NCBI GenBank assembly: GCA_002256145.1 | Contig: NKIP01000017.1 | Coordinates: 1 to 64,000, forward strand | DNA: 64,000 nt | Direction of reading: 5' to 3' | Source: Comamonadaceae bacterium PBBC1 | GTDB taxonomy: Bacteria > Pseudomonadota > Gammaproteobacteria > Burkholderiales > Burkholderiaceae_C | In this document: positions 1 through 9,732 of the stretch, piece by piece | Layout: every line of letters begins with the position of its first letter | Numbering within the stretch: position 1 is the first letter of the stretch | Notes under the pieces: model-generated | What the model was told of the DNA's origin: nothing | What the model saw: only the letters and a program-made list of their open reading frames with translations | The model's database searches: none | Position numbers and translations under genes: made by a program

Positions 1-135
1 CCCGCGCAAAGGTTTGGGGGTACGATCACCGCTGTCTGTTTACAGGGAACTGCTCCTGAACAGTCCGCAACACTCCACTCTCATCCACTGAAAAAAGGGT
101 GTTGCACTTCACTTTTGAATCCGCCCTTCAAATGA

Positions 136-161
136 AAAGAGCCGCTATGCAGCGGCTCTTT
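136..161 (-). terminator. Rho-independent terminator of groESL
   Basis: An 11-bp stem (AAAGAGCCGCT / AGCGGCTCTTT) with a 4-nt loop lies 46 bp past the groL stop codon. On the minus-strand transcript the hairpin ends in a short U run. The remainder of 1-206 shows no gene that I can support. Confidence 0.7.
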
Positions 162-206
162 CTCTTGACAGAAGCACCGAAGTGCTCAGGCATAGCAATT
201 AGGCAC

Positions 207-1880
<1,674 letters not shown>

Positions 1881-1940
1881 TTAATCAGTTGAGGACAGAG
1901 CGAACGGGCGCTTCGCGCGTCGTTCGGTCTGTCCCGCAAA

Positions 1941-2228
1941 TCACTCGACCACTGCGAACAGGTCTTCTTCTTTCATGACCAGCAGCTCGTCGCCAGCCAC
2001 CTTGACGGTCTGGCCGCTGTACTTGCCGAACAACACGCGGTCGCCGACTTTGACGCTCAGGGCTTTGGTCTCGCCTTTGTCGTTGGTCTTGCCTGGGCCG
2101 ACGGCCAAGACTTCACCTTGATCGGGCTTTTCAGCAGCCGAGTCGGGGATCACGATGCCCGAGGCTGTTTTGGTTTCGCTTTCGATACGCTTGACGATCA
2201 CGCGATCGCCCAAAGGACGCAGTTTCAT
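1941..2228 (-). CDS. groES: Co-chaperonin GroES (10 kDa)
   Basis: Heptameric lid of the GroEL cage. At 95 residues it has the normal length. It opens with [14 protein letters not shown] and contains the mobile loop ([16 protein letters not shown]) and the [12 protein letters not shown] strand. A purine-rich stretch (AGGAGA-like) precedes the ATG. It is the first gene of the groES-groL operon; its start lies 82 bp downstream of the CIRCE element, leaving a leader of moderate length. Confidence 0.99.
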   Translation of the reverse strand: MKLRPLGDRVIVKRIESETKTASGIVIPDSAAEKPDQGEVLAVGPGKTNDKGETKALSVKVGDRVLFGKYSGQTVKVAGDELLVMKEEDLFAVVE

Positions 2229-2309
2229 GGAATCTCCTGGATTTGAAACAAGGGTTGAAAAACAAAAGCACCAAAGGGGTGCAGCTGAAATCTGGGGAGA
2301 GGGGTGTTG

Positions 2310-2336
2310 TTAGCACTCATCCCCTTCGAGTGCTAA
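2310..2336 (-). promoter_or_regulatory. CIRCE operator (HrcA-binding)
   Basis: The sequence is TTAGCACTC, nine spacer bases, then GAGTGCTAA: an exact match to the CIRCE consensus. Family knowledge: the HrcA repressor binds CIRCE and shuts off groESL until heat stress inactivates it. It abuts the -10 box of the groES promoter, so bound HrcA would block initiation. The hrcA gene itself is not in this window. Confidence 0.95.
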
Positions 2337-2363
2337 TGATAAGGCCATTTCGGTGCATTTCAA
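2336..2363 (-). promoter_or_regulatory. groESL promoter
   Basis: Reading the minus strand: TTGAAA (2363-2358), a 16-bp spacer, then TATCAT (2341-2336), immediately followed by CIRCE. The hexamers fit a vegetative sigma-70 promoter. The CTTGAAA version of the -35 box also resembles sigma-32 promoters, so dual recognition is possible. Not experimentally shown. Confidence 0.65.
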
Positions 2364-2386
2364 GAGGCAGGGTTTTCCGGTAGGCG

Positions 2387-2983
2387 TCAATGGGTTGGCT
2401 TTCGGCTCTCGTGTGCATGGTGGGGGCTGAGCAAATACCCGTCGACCAGATCGGTGCTGATGTCGCCTTCAAACAAGCTCAGGTGTGGCGCTTGGTGCAA
2501 GGTGCTGCTGTCGGGCAGGCAGGTGCAGTTGTAAATGACGATGTGTGCTTGCTGCATGCGGGCGTTTTGCAGATGCATGGCCGAGGTGTGCAGCCAGGGA
2601 ATTCGGGCGTCCATGAAGAAGGCGTCCACATTTTGTGTGATGTCGATCAGGTCCAGTGGGTGGGTCATGACCTTGATGTGGGGCCAGTGCGCCAAGGTGT
2701 CCAAGGCCTGTGAGAGGTGTTCACCGTCGTGCAAAACGCACACCAGCGAGCGGCCCGGGTGCGCCTCGGGCAGGGGGTAGAGCAGGTTGAAGCCTTGGCC
2801 TTTGCAATAGTCCATGACCGATTCGGACAGGATGCGGCGATGGCCACCGTGGGTGATAAATGCTTTGAAAACGCCGCTTTGCACCATGCGCTGAACCGTG
2901 CCCACCGACAAGCCCAGGGTTTTGGCCGCTTGGCTGGTGCTGACATAAATTTGTGGATTTTGGGGGTTGTGTGAATTTTTCAT
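2387..2983 (-). CDS. Excisionase-type HTH DNA-binding protein with receiver-like C-terminal half
   Basis: This is a 198-residue putative regulator. Residues about 12-65 (YVSTSQAAKTLGLSVGTVQR then GVFKAFITHGGHRR) match the MerR/excisionase HTH_17 fold that reads short DNA operators. Residues about 78-160 look like a degenerate response-regulator receiver: a beta strand SLVCVLHD, then DAFFMDARIPW at the place where the phospho-acceptor Asp strand would sit, then HIVIYN. The receiver assignment is inference. The gene lies downstream of nothing obvious and next to groES, but has its own upstream region of about 185 bp shared with the divergent acyltransferase. Its target is unknown. Confidence 0.7.
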   Translation of the reverse strand: MKNSHNPQNPQIYVSTSQAAKTLGLSVGTVQRMVQSGVFKAFITHGGHRRILSESVMDYCKGQGFNLLYPLPEAHPGRSLVCVLHDGEHLSQALDTLAHWPHIKVMTHPLDLIDITQNVDAFFMDARIPWLHTSAMHLQNARMQQAHIVIYNCTCLPDSSTLHQAPHLSLFEGDISTDLVDGYLLSPHHAHESRKPTH

Positions 2984-3168
2984 CGTGGGGTGCTCGCTTG
3001 GATAGGCTTGGGTGTCTTGGGCTTTTTGAGGGTCTTGGCATGGTAGAACGCGCTCGAAGTCTCAGGGTTTCCCAGAACAGGTAGTGCCCATCACACAAAC
3101 CGGTAAGCGCCTGGCCGGTGTTGCGGTGGCACTGTGGGTTTTGGAGTTCAAGGCAAAATCAGGGTCTT

Positions 3169-3999
3169 ATGCTTCGTTGGTTCAGATTTTTTTCACATTG
3201 GCCGTTGTGGGCTTTGCATGTCCTGGGTGCGGCCGGCGGTTGGCTGGCCTGGCTTTTTTCGCCCACTTACCGCCGTCGCATGGGGGCCAATGCCCGTCAA
3301 GCGGGGCTGGGTTGGCGCACCTTGGTGGGGGCGGTGGGGCAGGCCGGGCGCATGTCGGCCGAGTTGCCGCGTTTGTGGCTGGGCCAAACGCCTTTGGTGG
3401 TTTGGGCCGATGCGCAGGCTGCGGCCGATGCTTATGCTTTGGGGCAAGGGGTGTTGTTTCTCACGCCTCACATGGGCTGTTTTGAAATCACGGCCCAGGC
3501 CTTGGCCGCGCGGTTTGGTGCGCAATATGGGCCTTTGACGGTGCTCTACCGCCCGGCCAGGCAAGCGGCTTTAGGCGAAGTGATGGCCTTGGCCCGAAAC
3601 CGTCCCGGTTTGCAGGCGGTGCCCACCAATTTGTCGGGGGTGCGCCAAATGATCAAAGCATTGCGGGCTGGGCAAGCGGTGGGCTTGTTGCCCGACCAAG
3701 TACCTCCCGAGGGCATGGGCGTTTGGGCGCCGTTTTTTGGCAAACCCGCTTACACCATGACTTTGGCAGCCCGTCTGGCTTTGCAAACCGGGGCCAAAGT
3801 GGTGTTGATTTGGGGGGAGCGTTTGTCGTGGGGGCGGGGTTATCGGCTGCACACACAGGCCCTGGACCAGGCCTTGTCAAATGATCTGGAGGCGGCTGTG
3901 GTGCAGATCAACCAAGCCATGGAGACGATGATTTTGGCTTGCCCTCAGCAGTATTTGTGGGGCTATGCCCGCTACAAAACCCCTCGCCAGGAGGCTTGA
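3169..3999 (+). CDS. lpxL: LpxL/HtrB-family lipid A acyltransferase
   Basis: Predicted inner-membrane acyltransferase that adds a secondary acyl chain to the lipid A precursor. The N-terminus has one membrane-anchoring helix (FFSHWPLWALHVLGAAGGWL). The HX4E catalytic motif is HMGCFE, followed by the downstream PDQVPPEGMGVWAPFFG segment typical of the family. I chose the ATG at 3169 because it has an AGGG a few bases upstream and gives 276 residues; an in-frame ATG at 3118 would add a non-hydrophobic tail. The stop overlaps the ATG of the next gene (TGATG), so the two acyltransferases are translationally coupled. Confidence 0.9.
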   Translation: MLRWFRFFSHWPLWALHVLGAAGGWLAWLFSPTYRRRMGANARQAGLGWRTLVGAVGQAGRMSAELPRLWLGQTPLVVWADAQAAADAYALGQGVLFLTPHMGCFEITAQALAARFGAQYGPLTVLYRPARQAALGEVMALARNRPGLQAVPTNLSGVRQMIKALRAGQAVGLLPDQVPPEGMGVWAPFFGKPAYTMTLAARLALQTGAKVVLIWGERLSWGRGYRLHTQALDQALSNDLEAAVVQINQAMETMILACPQQYLWGYARYKTPRQEA

Positions 4000-4886
4000 T
4001 GTCGCAGCTGCTGTTGGTGTTCATGCGCCTTCTTGCGCCTTTGCCCTTGTCTTGGGTCCGAGCCTTGGGGTGGGTCTTGGGCCATGCGCTGTATGCCTTG
4101 GCGCACGAAAGAAGACACATTGTTCAGGTCAATTTGGGCCTGTGTTTTCCGCATTTGAGCGGTGCAAAGCGCACCCGCATGGCTCGCCACCATGTGGTTC
4201 GGGTCATGCAGGCCTTGCTGGACCGGTCTTGGTTGTGGCATGGCTCGATGGCGCAGTTGCGTCGGCGTTTGACGGTGTTGGGCGACGTGTCGCCGCTGCA
4301 AGGGGATTCGGCGGTGGTCATGCTGGCGCCGCATTTTGTGGGGCTGGATGCAGGTGGTACGGCGCTCACCATGCTGGGGGGCGTGCGAATGGCCAGCATT
4401 TATGTGCCCCAAAGCGCTTTGGCTTTGGACGATTGGGTGCGCGATGGGCGCAACCGTTCGGGGGCTGTGGCTTTGTATTTCAGGCACGGGGGCGTCAAGC
4501 CCATCGTGTCTGGCTTGCGCCAGGGCGACAAGCTGTATTTGTTGCCCGACATGGATTTTGGGCGTCAAGAGTCCTTGTTTGTGCCCTTTTTTGGCGTGCA
4601 AACGGCCACTGTGCCTTCGTTGTCGCGCTTTGCCCGCTTGGGCCGGGCGCAGGTGCTGTCGGTGGTCACGCGCATGACGGCTTCGGGCTACATCACCGAG
4701 ATCGGACCGGTTTGGGCTGATTTTCCCAGCAGCGATGTGCAGGCTGACACCTTGCGCATGAACCAGGCGTTGGAGTCATTGATCCGCACCATGCCCGAGC
4801 AGTATTACTGGGTGCACAAACGGTTCAAAACCCGGCCCGAGGGCGAGCCTGGGGTTTATGACGGTGTCGGCGTCAAAAAGGCCTGA
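3999..4886 (+). CDS. Second LpxL/LpxM-family lipid A acyltransferase
   Basis: A 295-residue paralogue of the preceding gene, starting at the ATG that overlaps its stop codon. It has an N-terminal hydrophobic helix (LLLVFMRLLAPLPLSWVRAL), the HX4D motif HFVGLD, and the PDMDFGRQESLFVPFFG segment. Two tandem late acyltransferases acting successively on lipid A are common in Burkholderiales; which one acts first cannot be read from sequence. The 3' end overlaps the convergent hydrolase gene by 31 bp. Confidence 0.88.
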   Translation: MSQLLLVFMRLLAPLPLSWVRALGWVLGHALYALAHERRHIVQVNLGLCFPHLSGAKRTRMARHHVVRVMQALLDRSWLWHGSMAQLRRRLTVLGDVSPLQGDSAVVMLAPHFVGLDAGGTALTMLGGVRMASIYVPQSALALDDWVRDGRNRSGAVALYFRHGGVKPIVSGLRQGDKLYLLPDMDFGRQESLFVPFFGVQTATVPSLSRFARLGRAQVLSVVTRMTASGYITEIGPVWADFPSSDVQADTLRMNQALESLIRTMPEQYYWVHKRFKTRPEGEPGVYDGVGVKKA

Positions 4887-5812
4887 ATTTCGCCGATCAC
4901 GCGTGCGGTTTGCTCATGCACCACCCAGTGGGTGGCGTGCTCGATGGGCACCAGCTTCAAGTCGTTGATGTGCTCGTTCAGACCTTCCGTCAGGCAGGGC
5001 AGAAGGGCCACGTCGTTTTGTGCCCACAGCACCAAGGTGGGCACTGTAATGCGCATGGCTTCGGGCGGTATTTGAACGGCCGAGGCCCCCGGGTCGGTGG
5101 CCGTGGGCGGGCGCAGGGGCGAGGCGCAGTAGTAATTGAGCCCGCCCTGCAGGCCGTGCTGCCAAACGGATCGGTATTTCTCCCGAACCTGTGAATTGAG
5201 CCAGTGGGGCTGATCGGGTGGACTGGGCCGGGCGGTGAGGGATTGGAGGCTGTGGTCTTGTCCGTCCAAGAAGCCAAACAGGCGCTCAAAATCATGGGCC
5301 GCCAACTGTTCGGAGGCATCGTCCTGCACCAAAAAGTTCATGTAAGCACTGGCGGCTTGCTGCTCTGGGTTGTCTTGCAAGGCCTTGAGCAATGGGCCAG
5401 GGTGGGGCGAGTTGATGATGACCAGCTGGCGCAGTCGCTCGGCTTGTTGGTTGGCCAGGTTCCAGGCCACGGCTCCGCCCCAGTCGTGGGCGATCAGGGC
5501 GGCCAGTGGGGCGGAGCCGCATTCGTGCGCGATCAAGGCCAAGATGTCCTGCACCAGGTGTTTGGCGCGGTAAGCCTTGACGTCTTGTGGTGCGCTGGAG
5601 CGTTCATAGCCCCGCAAATTGGGGGCCACGCAGCGGTAGCCCCCGTTTTCGGGCTGAGCAAAGAAGGCCATCAAGGGGTCCCAAACCCAGGCACCTTCGG
5701 GAAAGCCGTGCAAAAACATCAGCACGGGACGACCCGATTCGCCAAAAGCGCGACAACTGAGCGTGATGCCATGGGGCAGCTCATGCTGCCAAGTTTGTAA
5801 ATCGGGGGGCAC
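4856..5812 (-). CDS. Alpha/beta hydrolase, epoxide-hydrolase-like
   Basis: A 318-residue alpha/beta-hydrolase-fold protein. The oxyanion-hole motif HGFPEGAWVWD is followed by the nucleophile elbow AHDWGGAVAW, in which the nucleophile is Asp rather than Ser. That is typical of the epoxide hydrolase / haloalkane dehalogenase branch. A late THWVVHE supplies the catalytic His. No signal peptide is seen, so it is probably cytoplasmic. The substrate cannot be predicted; epoxides or haloalkanes are possible. It reads toward the acyltransferases (31-bp tail overlap) and lies 51 bp downstream of engB on the same strand. Confidence 0.85.
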   Translation of the reverse strand: MPPDLQTWQHELPHGITLSCRAFGESGRPVLMFLHGFPEGAWVWDPLMAFFAQPENGGYRCVAPNLRGYERSSAPQDVKAYRAKHLVQDILALIAHECGSAPLAALIAHDWGGAVAWNLANQQAERLRQLVIINSPHPGPLLKALQDNPEQQAASAYMNFLVQDDASEQLAAHDFERLFGFLDGQDHSLQSLTARPSPPDQPHWLNSQVREKYRSVWQHGLQGGLNYYCASPLRPPTATDPGASAVQIPPEAMRITVPTLVLWAQNDVALLPCLTEGLNEHINDLKLVPIEHATHWVVHEQTARVIGEIQAFLTPTPS

Positions 5813-5863
5813 TGCGGGTCACTCCTTGATGGACGGTGATGCAGAGCTGTCACCAGCGCCGCC

Positions 5864-6685
5864 TCACTCGTCCAGGGCTTCGGGTTCTTCTTCGATGGGC
5901 GCAGGGGGCTGGGGGGCGAGCACTTCGCCTTGGGCGGGATGCGTCCAGTCCCACAGCAGCTTGGCCACATCGTCCACGCCTTGTTTTTTCAAGGCAGAAA
6001 AGAGTTTCACTTCCCCGCCACCGGCTTGCAGTCGCGCAATCGACAGGGCCTTGGCTTGCTCGGCGCGGGTCAGTTTGTCGGCTTTGGTCAGGATGATCAA
6101 AAACTTCAAGCCCTCTTCGACACGGGGCCGGATCACTTCGAGCAAGATGTCATCGAGTTCGGTCAGTCCGTGGCGCGGGTCGCACATCATGACGATGCCT
6201 TTGAGGTTCTCGCGGCTGACCAGGTAATTGGCCATGACTTGTTGCCAGCGCAGCTTGTCCATTTTGGCGACGGCCGCATAGCCGTAACCCGGTAAATCCG
6301 CCAGCACCGCATCGGTGACGCCCTGTTTGCCCAGTGCAAACAGGTTGATGTGCTGGGTACGCCCTGGCTTTTTGGAGGCAAAAGCCAGCTGTTTTTTTTG
6401 CGTCAAGGTGTTGATGCAAGTGCTTTTGCCCGCATTGGAGCGGCCCACAAAAGCAATTTCAGGGGTGTCCATGGCGGGCAGGTGGTGCAGCTGTGCGGCG
6501 GTGGTCAAAAACCGGGCGGTGTGCATCCAGCCCATGGGGGTGACCTGGTGGGGTGCGGCAGGCGACGTGGCGTCGGTGCTCGCTGCAGCCTCGCTGACCG
6601 AGGGGGCTGTGGGACGGGTGGTCCGGGCGGCCGGCCGCTTGGCTGGGGTGCTGGCGGGGGCGCGAACGTGGGGGCGGGAGCTCAT
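5864..6685 (-). CDS. engB: Ribosome biogenesis GTPase EngB (YihA/YsxC)
   Basis: Essential-type GTPase needed for large ribosomal subunit assembly. It shows G1 GRSNAGKS, G3 DLPGYGYA and G4 TKAD in order. At 273 residues it is longer than the roughly 200-residue family norm: about 50 Ala/Pro/Thr-rich residues precede the domain and an acidic Pro-rich tail follows it. A later start, for example at the Met in TPMGWMHTARF, would give a more usual length, so the true start is uncertain. It is divergent from cytochrome c4, a common arrangement in betaproteobacteria. Confidence 0.95.
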   Translation of the reverse strand: MSSRPHVRAPASTPAKRPAARTTRPTAPSVSEAAASTDATSPAAPHQVTPMGWMHTARFLTTAAQLHHLPAMDTPEIAFVGRSNAGKSTCINTLTQKKQLAFASKKPGRTQHINLFALGKQGVTDAVLADLPGYGYAAVAKMDKLRWQQVMANYLVSRENLKGIVMMCDPRHGLTELDDILLEVIRPRVEEGLKFLIILTKADKLTRAEQAKALSIARLQAGGGEVKLFSALKKQGVDDVAKLLWDWTHPAQGEVLAPQPPAPIEEEPEALDE

Positions 6686-6772
6686 AAATCAGGGATACCT
6701 CGGGTCGTCAGGAAACTGACGCGGACCTCATTGTAGAATCCTTGAGTTTTGCGCCAACTCTTGGATCACGCC

Positions 6773-7405
6773 ATGAAGTCGATTTCCTCTTTCTTGATCA
6801 CCGTTTTGTCGGCCTCTTTGATGGCCGGTTCTGTTTTGGCGGCCGACCCGGCGCCCAAAGCCGCCAAGCCCGATTTGGCCAAAGGCGAAGCCATTTTCAC
6901 GGCTGCTTGCGTGGCCTGCCATGCTGCCGACGGCAACTCTGGCACACCGGTCAACCCCAAGCTGGCCCAGCAGCACCCCGAATACCTGATGAAGCAATTG
7001 GCCGAATTCAAATCCGGCAAACGCGCTAACGCTGTCATGAGCGGCATGGTGGCGGGCTTGAGCGACGACGACATGCGCAACATCAGTTATTGGCTGGCCT
7101 CCAAACAAGCCAAACCTGGCTTTGCCAAAGAAAAAGACACGGTGGCATGGGGTGAGCGCATCTACCGTGGCGGCATTCCTGACCGTCAGATCGCCGCTTG
7201 CGCCAGCTGCCATTCGCCCAACGGGGCAGGTATGCCATCGCAATACCCCCGTTTGTCGGGTCAGCATGCCGAATACACCGCTTCGCAGTTGGTGCAGTTC
7301 CGTGAAGGCGTTCGCAAGAACAATCTGCAAATGACCCAGGTGGCGGCCAAGATGAACGACCGCGAAATCAAGGCGGTGTCCGACTACATTGCCGGTTTGC
7401 GCTGA
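6773..7405 (+). CDS. Cytochrome c4 (dihaem c-type)
   Basis: Periplasmic electron carrier of about 210 residues. The start at 6773 begins a clean Sec signal peptide (MKSISSFLITVLSASLMAGS, cleavage after VLA). Two haem-binding CxxCH motifs are present, CVACH in the N-terminal half and CASCH in the C-terminal half, giving the duplicated fold of cytochrome c4. It precedes the ResB/CcsA pair that would attach its haems, so the three genes form a functional neighbourhood, although a 200-bp gap separates them. Confidence 0.93.
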   Translation: MKSISSFLITVLSASLMAGSVLAADPAPKAAKPDLAKGEAIFTAACVACHAADGNSGTPVNPKLAQQHPEYLMKQLAEFKSGKRANAVMSGMVAGLSDDDMRNISYWLASKQAKPGFAKEKDTVAWGERIYRGGIPDRQIAACASCHSPNGAGMPSQYPRLSGQHAEYTASQLVQFREGVRKNNLQMTQVAAKMNDREIKAVSDYIAGLR

Positions 7406-7525
7406 GGTTCTTGCCGGGAGATGACCCGGGTGTGTGTCGCTTTTGCCCTGTGGACTTCAGGGGGTTTTAGGGCCTGAATCACATCATTGGGGCACAATTA
7501 AGAACCGGCTGATATGACATGCACC

Positions 7526-7555
7526 AAGGCCGGTTTTCCGGCCTTGATCGTTTTT
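7526..7555 (+). terminator. Terminator-like hairpin upstream of resB
   Basis: AAGGCCGG, loop TTTT, CCGGCCTT, then GATCGTTTTT. The 8-bp GC-rich stem and the nearby T run suggest termination or attenuation between cytochrome c4 and resB. The T run begins five bases after the stem, so it is not ideal. Confidence 0.45.
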
Positions 7556-7605
7556 GGCGGGCTCAGTCCCGCCATTTCCTTGTCTGCTTCATTTTGATAC
7601 ACCCC

Positions 7606-9732
7606 ATGACGACTGTTGCACCCCGCCTTGAATCCGAGCGCGGCTCGCCCCGAGGGCAGGCCGTGATCGAGTTGCTGTCGTCCATGCGGTTTGCCATTTC
7701 CTTGTTGACGATCATCTGCATTGCTTCCGTGATTGGCACGGTGCTCAAACAAAACGAGCCCAGCAACAACTACGTCAACCAGTTCGGCCCCTTTTGGGCC
7801 GAAGTGTTCACCACGCTCAAGCTCAACACGGTTTACAGCGCTTGGTGGTTTTTGCTGATTCTGGGCTTTTTGGTCATCAGCACCAGCCTGTGCATTGCCC
7901 GCAACACGCCCAAAATCCTGGTAGACCTTAAAAACTACAAGGAAAACATCCGCGAACAAAGCCTCAAGGCGTTTCACAACAAGGCCGAAGGCTCGCTCAA
8001 CGAGTTGCCCCAAGCTGCCGCCCATCGTTTAGGAGCCTTGCTGGCCACGGGGGGCTGGAAAGTCAAACTGCAAGAGCGAGACACCCCGGCAGGCAAGGGG
8101 TGGATGTTGGCGGCCAAGGCCGGTGCAGCCAACAAAATCGGCTACATCGCGGCGCATTCGGCCATTGTGTTGGTGTGTGTCGGGGGCTTGCTGGACGGCG
8201 ACCTGATGGTCCGTGCCCAGATGTGGTTTGGTGGCAAGGAAATTTACAACGGCGGCGGCCTGATTGCCGATGTGCCCGCGCAGCACCGACTGTCTGAACG
8301 CAATCCGGCTTTTCGGGGCAATTTGCTGGTGGCTGAAGACACGGCCTCGGGTACGGCCATCCTGAACCAGTCCAATGGCATTTTGTTGCAGGATTTGCCC
8401 TTTGTGATTGAGCTCAAAAAGTTCATTGTGGAGTATTACTCGACCGGCATGCCCAAGTTGTTTGCCAGCGACATCATCATCCACGACAAAGCCACGGGCG
8501 AAAAACAAGAAGCGCGTGTCGAGGTCAATCACCCGGCCAGCTTCAAGGGCATCAACATTTACCAGTCCAGTTTTGACGATGGGGGCTCCACGGTCAAATT
8601 GCAAGCCGTGCCCATGTCAGCAGCGACCCGCCCCTTTGAGGTGGAAGGCACCATTGGCAGCAGCACCGATCTGAGCAACGGGACTGAAAAATTGAGCCTG
8701 GAGTTCACCGGCTTGCGTGTCATCAACGTGGAAAACCTGTCGGGCGGTCAAGGCCCCAATGGCCAAGTGGTGGATGTGCGCAAAGTCGACTTGGGCAGTG
8801 CAATTGAGCAACGACTGGGGGCTGGTCACAAAACCACCCAAACCAAGTCCTTGCACAACGTGGGTCCCAGCGTGAGTTACAAGCTGCGTGACGCCGCTGG
8901 CCAAGCTCGGGAGTACAACAACTACATGTTGCCGGTGGATGCGGGCGATGGTGTGCCCGTGTTTTTGCTGGGCATGCGTGAAGTGCCCAGCGAGCCCTAC
9001 CGCTATTTGCGCCCACCCGCCGATGAGAATGGCGAATTGCTGGGCTTTATTCGCTTGCGGGCGGCTTTGGACACCCCCGATTTGCGCAATCGCGCGGTGC
9101 AGCGTTATGCACGCAAAGCCGTGGACCCTCAACGCCCTGAGCTGACGCAGCAACTGGCCGATTCGGCTGCGCGTGCCTTGGGCCTGTTTGCCGGTTTGGA
9201 GAAAGTCAACGGCAAGTCGTCTTCGGGTTTGCAGGCCTTGGCCGATTTCCTCGAAAGCAATGTGCCGCAAGACGAGCGTGCCCGGGCGGGTGAGATGTTT
9301 GTGCGCATCCTGAACGGGGCCTTGTTTGAGCTCGATGCCGTGGCACGCGAACAAGCGGGAGCCAAGCTGATGCCTGAAGACAAGGTCCAAGGATTCATGT
9401 CGCAGGCCGTGCTGGCTTTGTCCGATGCACCTTTTTATCCTGCACCCATGACCTTTTTGCTCAAAGATTTCAAGCAAGTCCAAGCCAGCGTTTTTCAGGT
9501 GGCCAGAGCCCCAGGCCAGTCGATCGTTTACTTGGGCTGTGCCCTTTTGATTTTGGGTATTTTTGCAATGTTGTATGTTCGTGACCGACGCTTGTGGGTG
9601 TGGCTGTCGCCCCAAGGTGATGGCACCCATGCGACGATGGCTTTGTCATCCAACCGCAAGACGATGGATGTTGACCGCGAATTTGACCAATTGACCACCC
9701 GCTTGTTGGGTCGTTCCGAGAAAAAATCATGA
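7606..9732 (+). CDS. resB: Cytochrome c biogenesis protein ResB (Ccs1)
   Basis: Subunit of the System II cytochrome c synthetase, which carries haem across the inner membrane and ligates it to apocytochromes. The 708-residue protein has three membrane helices in its N-terminal third (SMRFAISLLTIICIASVIG; WWFLLILGFLVISTSL; IGYIAAHSAIVLVCVGGLL), a large periplasmic domain, and a C-terminal helix (SIVYLGCALLILGIFAML). The start at MTTVAPRL was preferred over an upstream in-frame ATG that lies beside the hairpin. It overlaps the next gene by 4 bp (ATGA). Confidence 0.95.
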   Translation: MTTVAPRLESERGSPRGQAVIELLSSMRFAISLLTIICIASVIGTVLKQNEPSNNYVNQFGPFWAEVFTTLKLNTVYSAWWFLLILGFLVISTSLCIARNTPKILVDLKNYKENIREQSLKAFHNKAEGSLNELPQAAAHRLGALLATGGWKVKLQERDTPAGKGWMLAAKAGAANKIGYIAAHSAIVLVCVGGLLDGDLMVRAQMWFGGKEIYNGGGLIADVPAQHRLSERNPAFRGNLLVAEDTASGTAILNQSNGILLQDLPFVIELKKFIVEYYSTGMPKLFASDIIIHDKATGEKQEARVEVNHPASFKGINIYQSSFDDGGSTVKLQAVPMSAATRPFEVEGTIGSSTDLSNGTEKLSLEFTGLRVINVENLSGGQGPNGQVVDVRKVDLGSAIEQRLGAGHKTTQTKSLHNVGPSVSYKLRDAAGQAREYNNYMLPVDAGDGVPVFLLGMREVPSEPYRYLRPPADENGELLGFIRLRAALDTPDLRNRAVQRYARKAVDPQRPELTQQLADSAARALGLFAGLEKVNGKSSSGLQALADFLESNVPQDERARAGEMFVRILNGALFELDAVAREQAGAKLMPEDKVQGFMSQAVLALSDAPFYPAPMTFLLKDFKQVQASVFQVARAPGQSIVYLGCALLILGIFAMLYVRDRRLWVWLSPQGDGTHATMALSSNRKTMDVDREFDQLTTRLLGRSEKKS

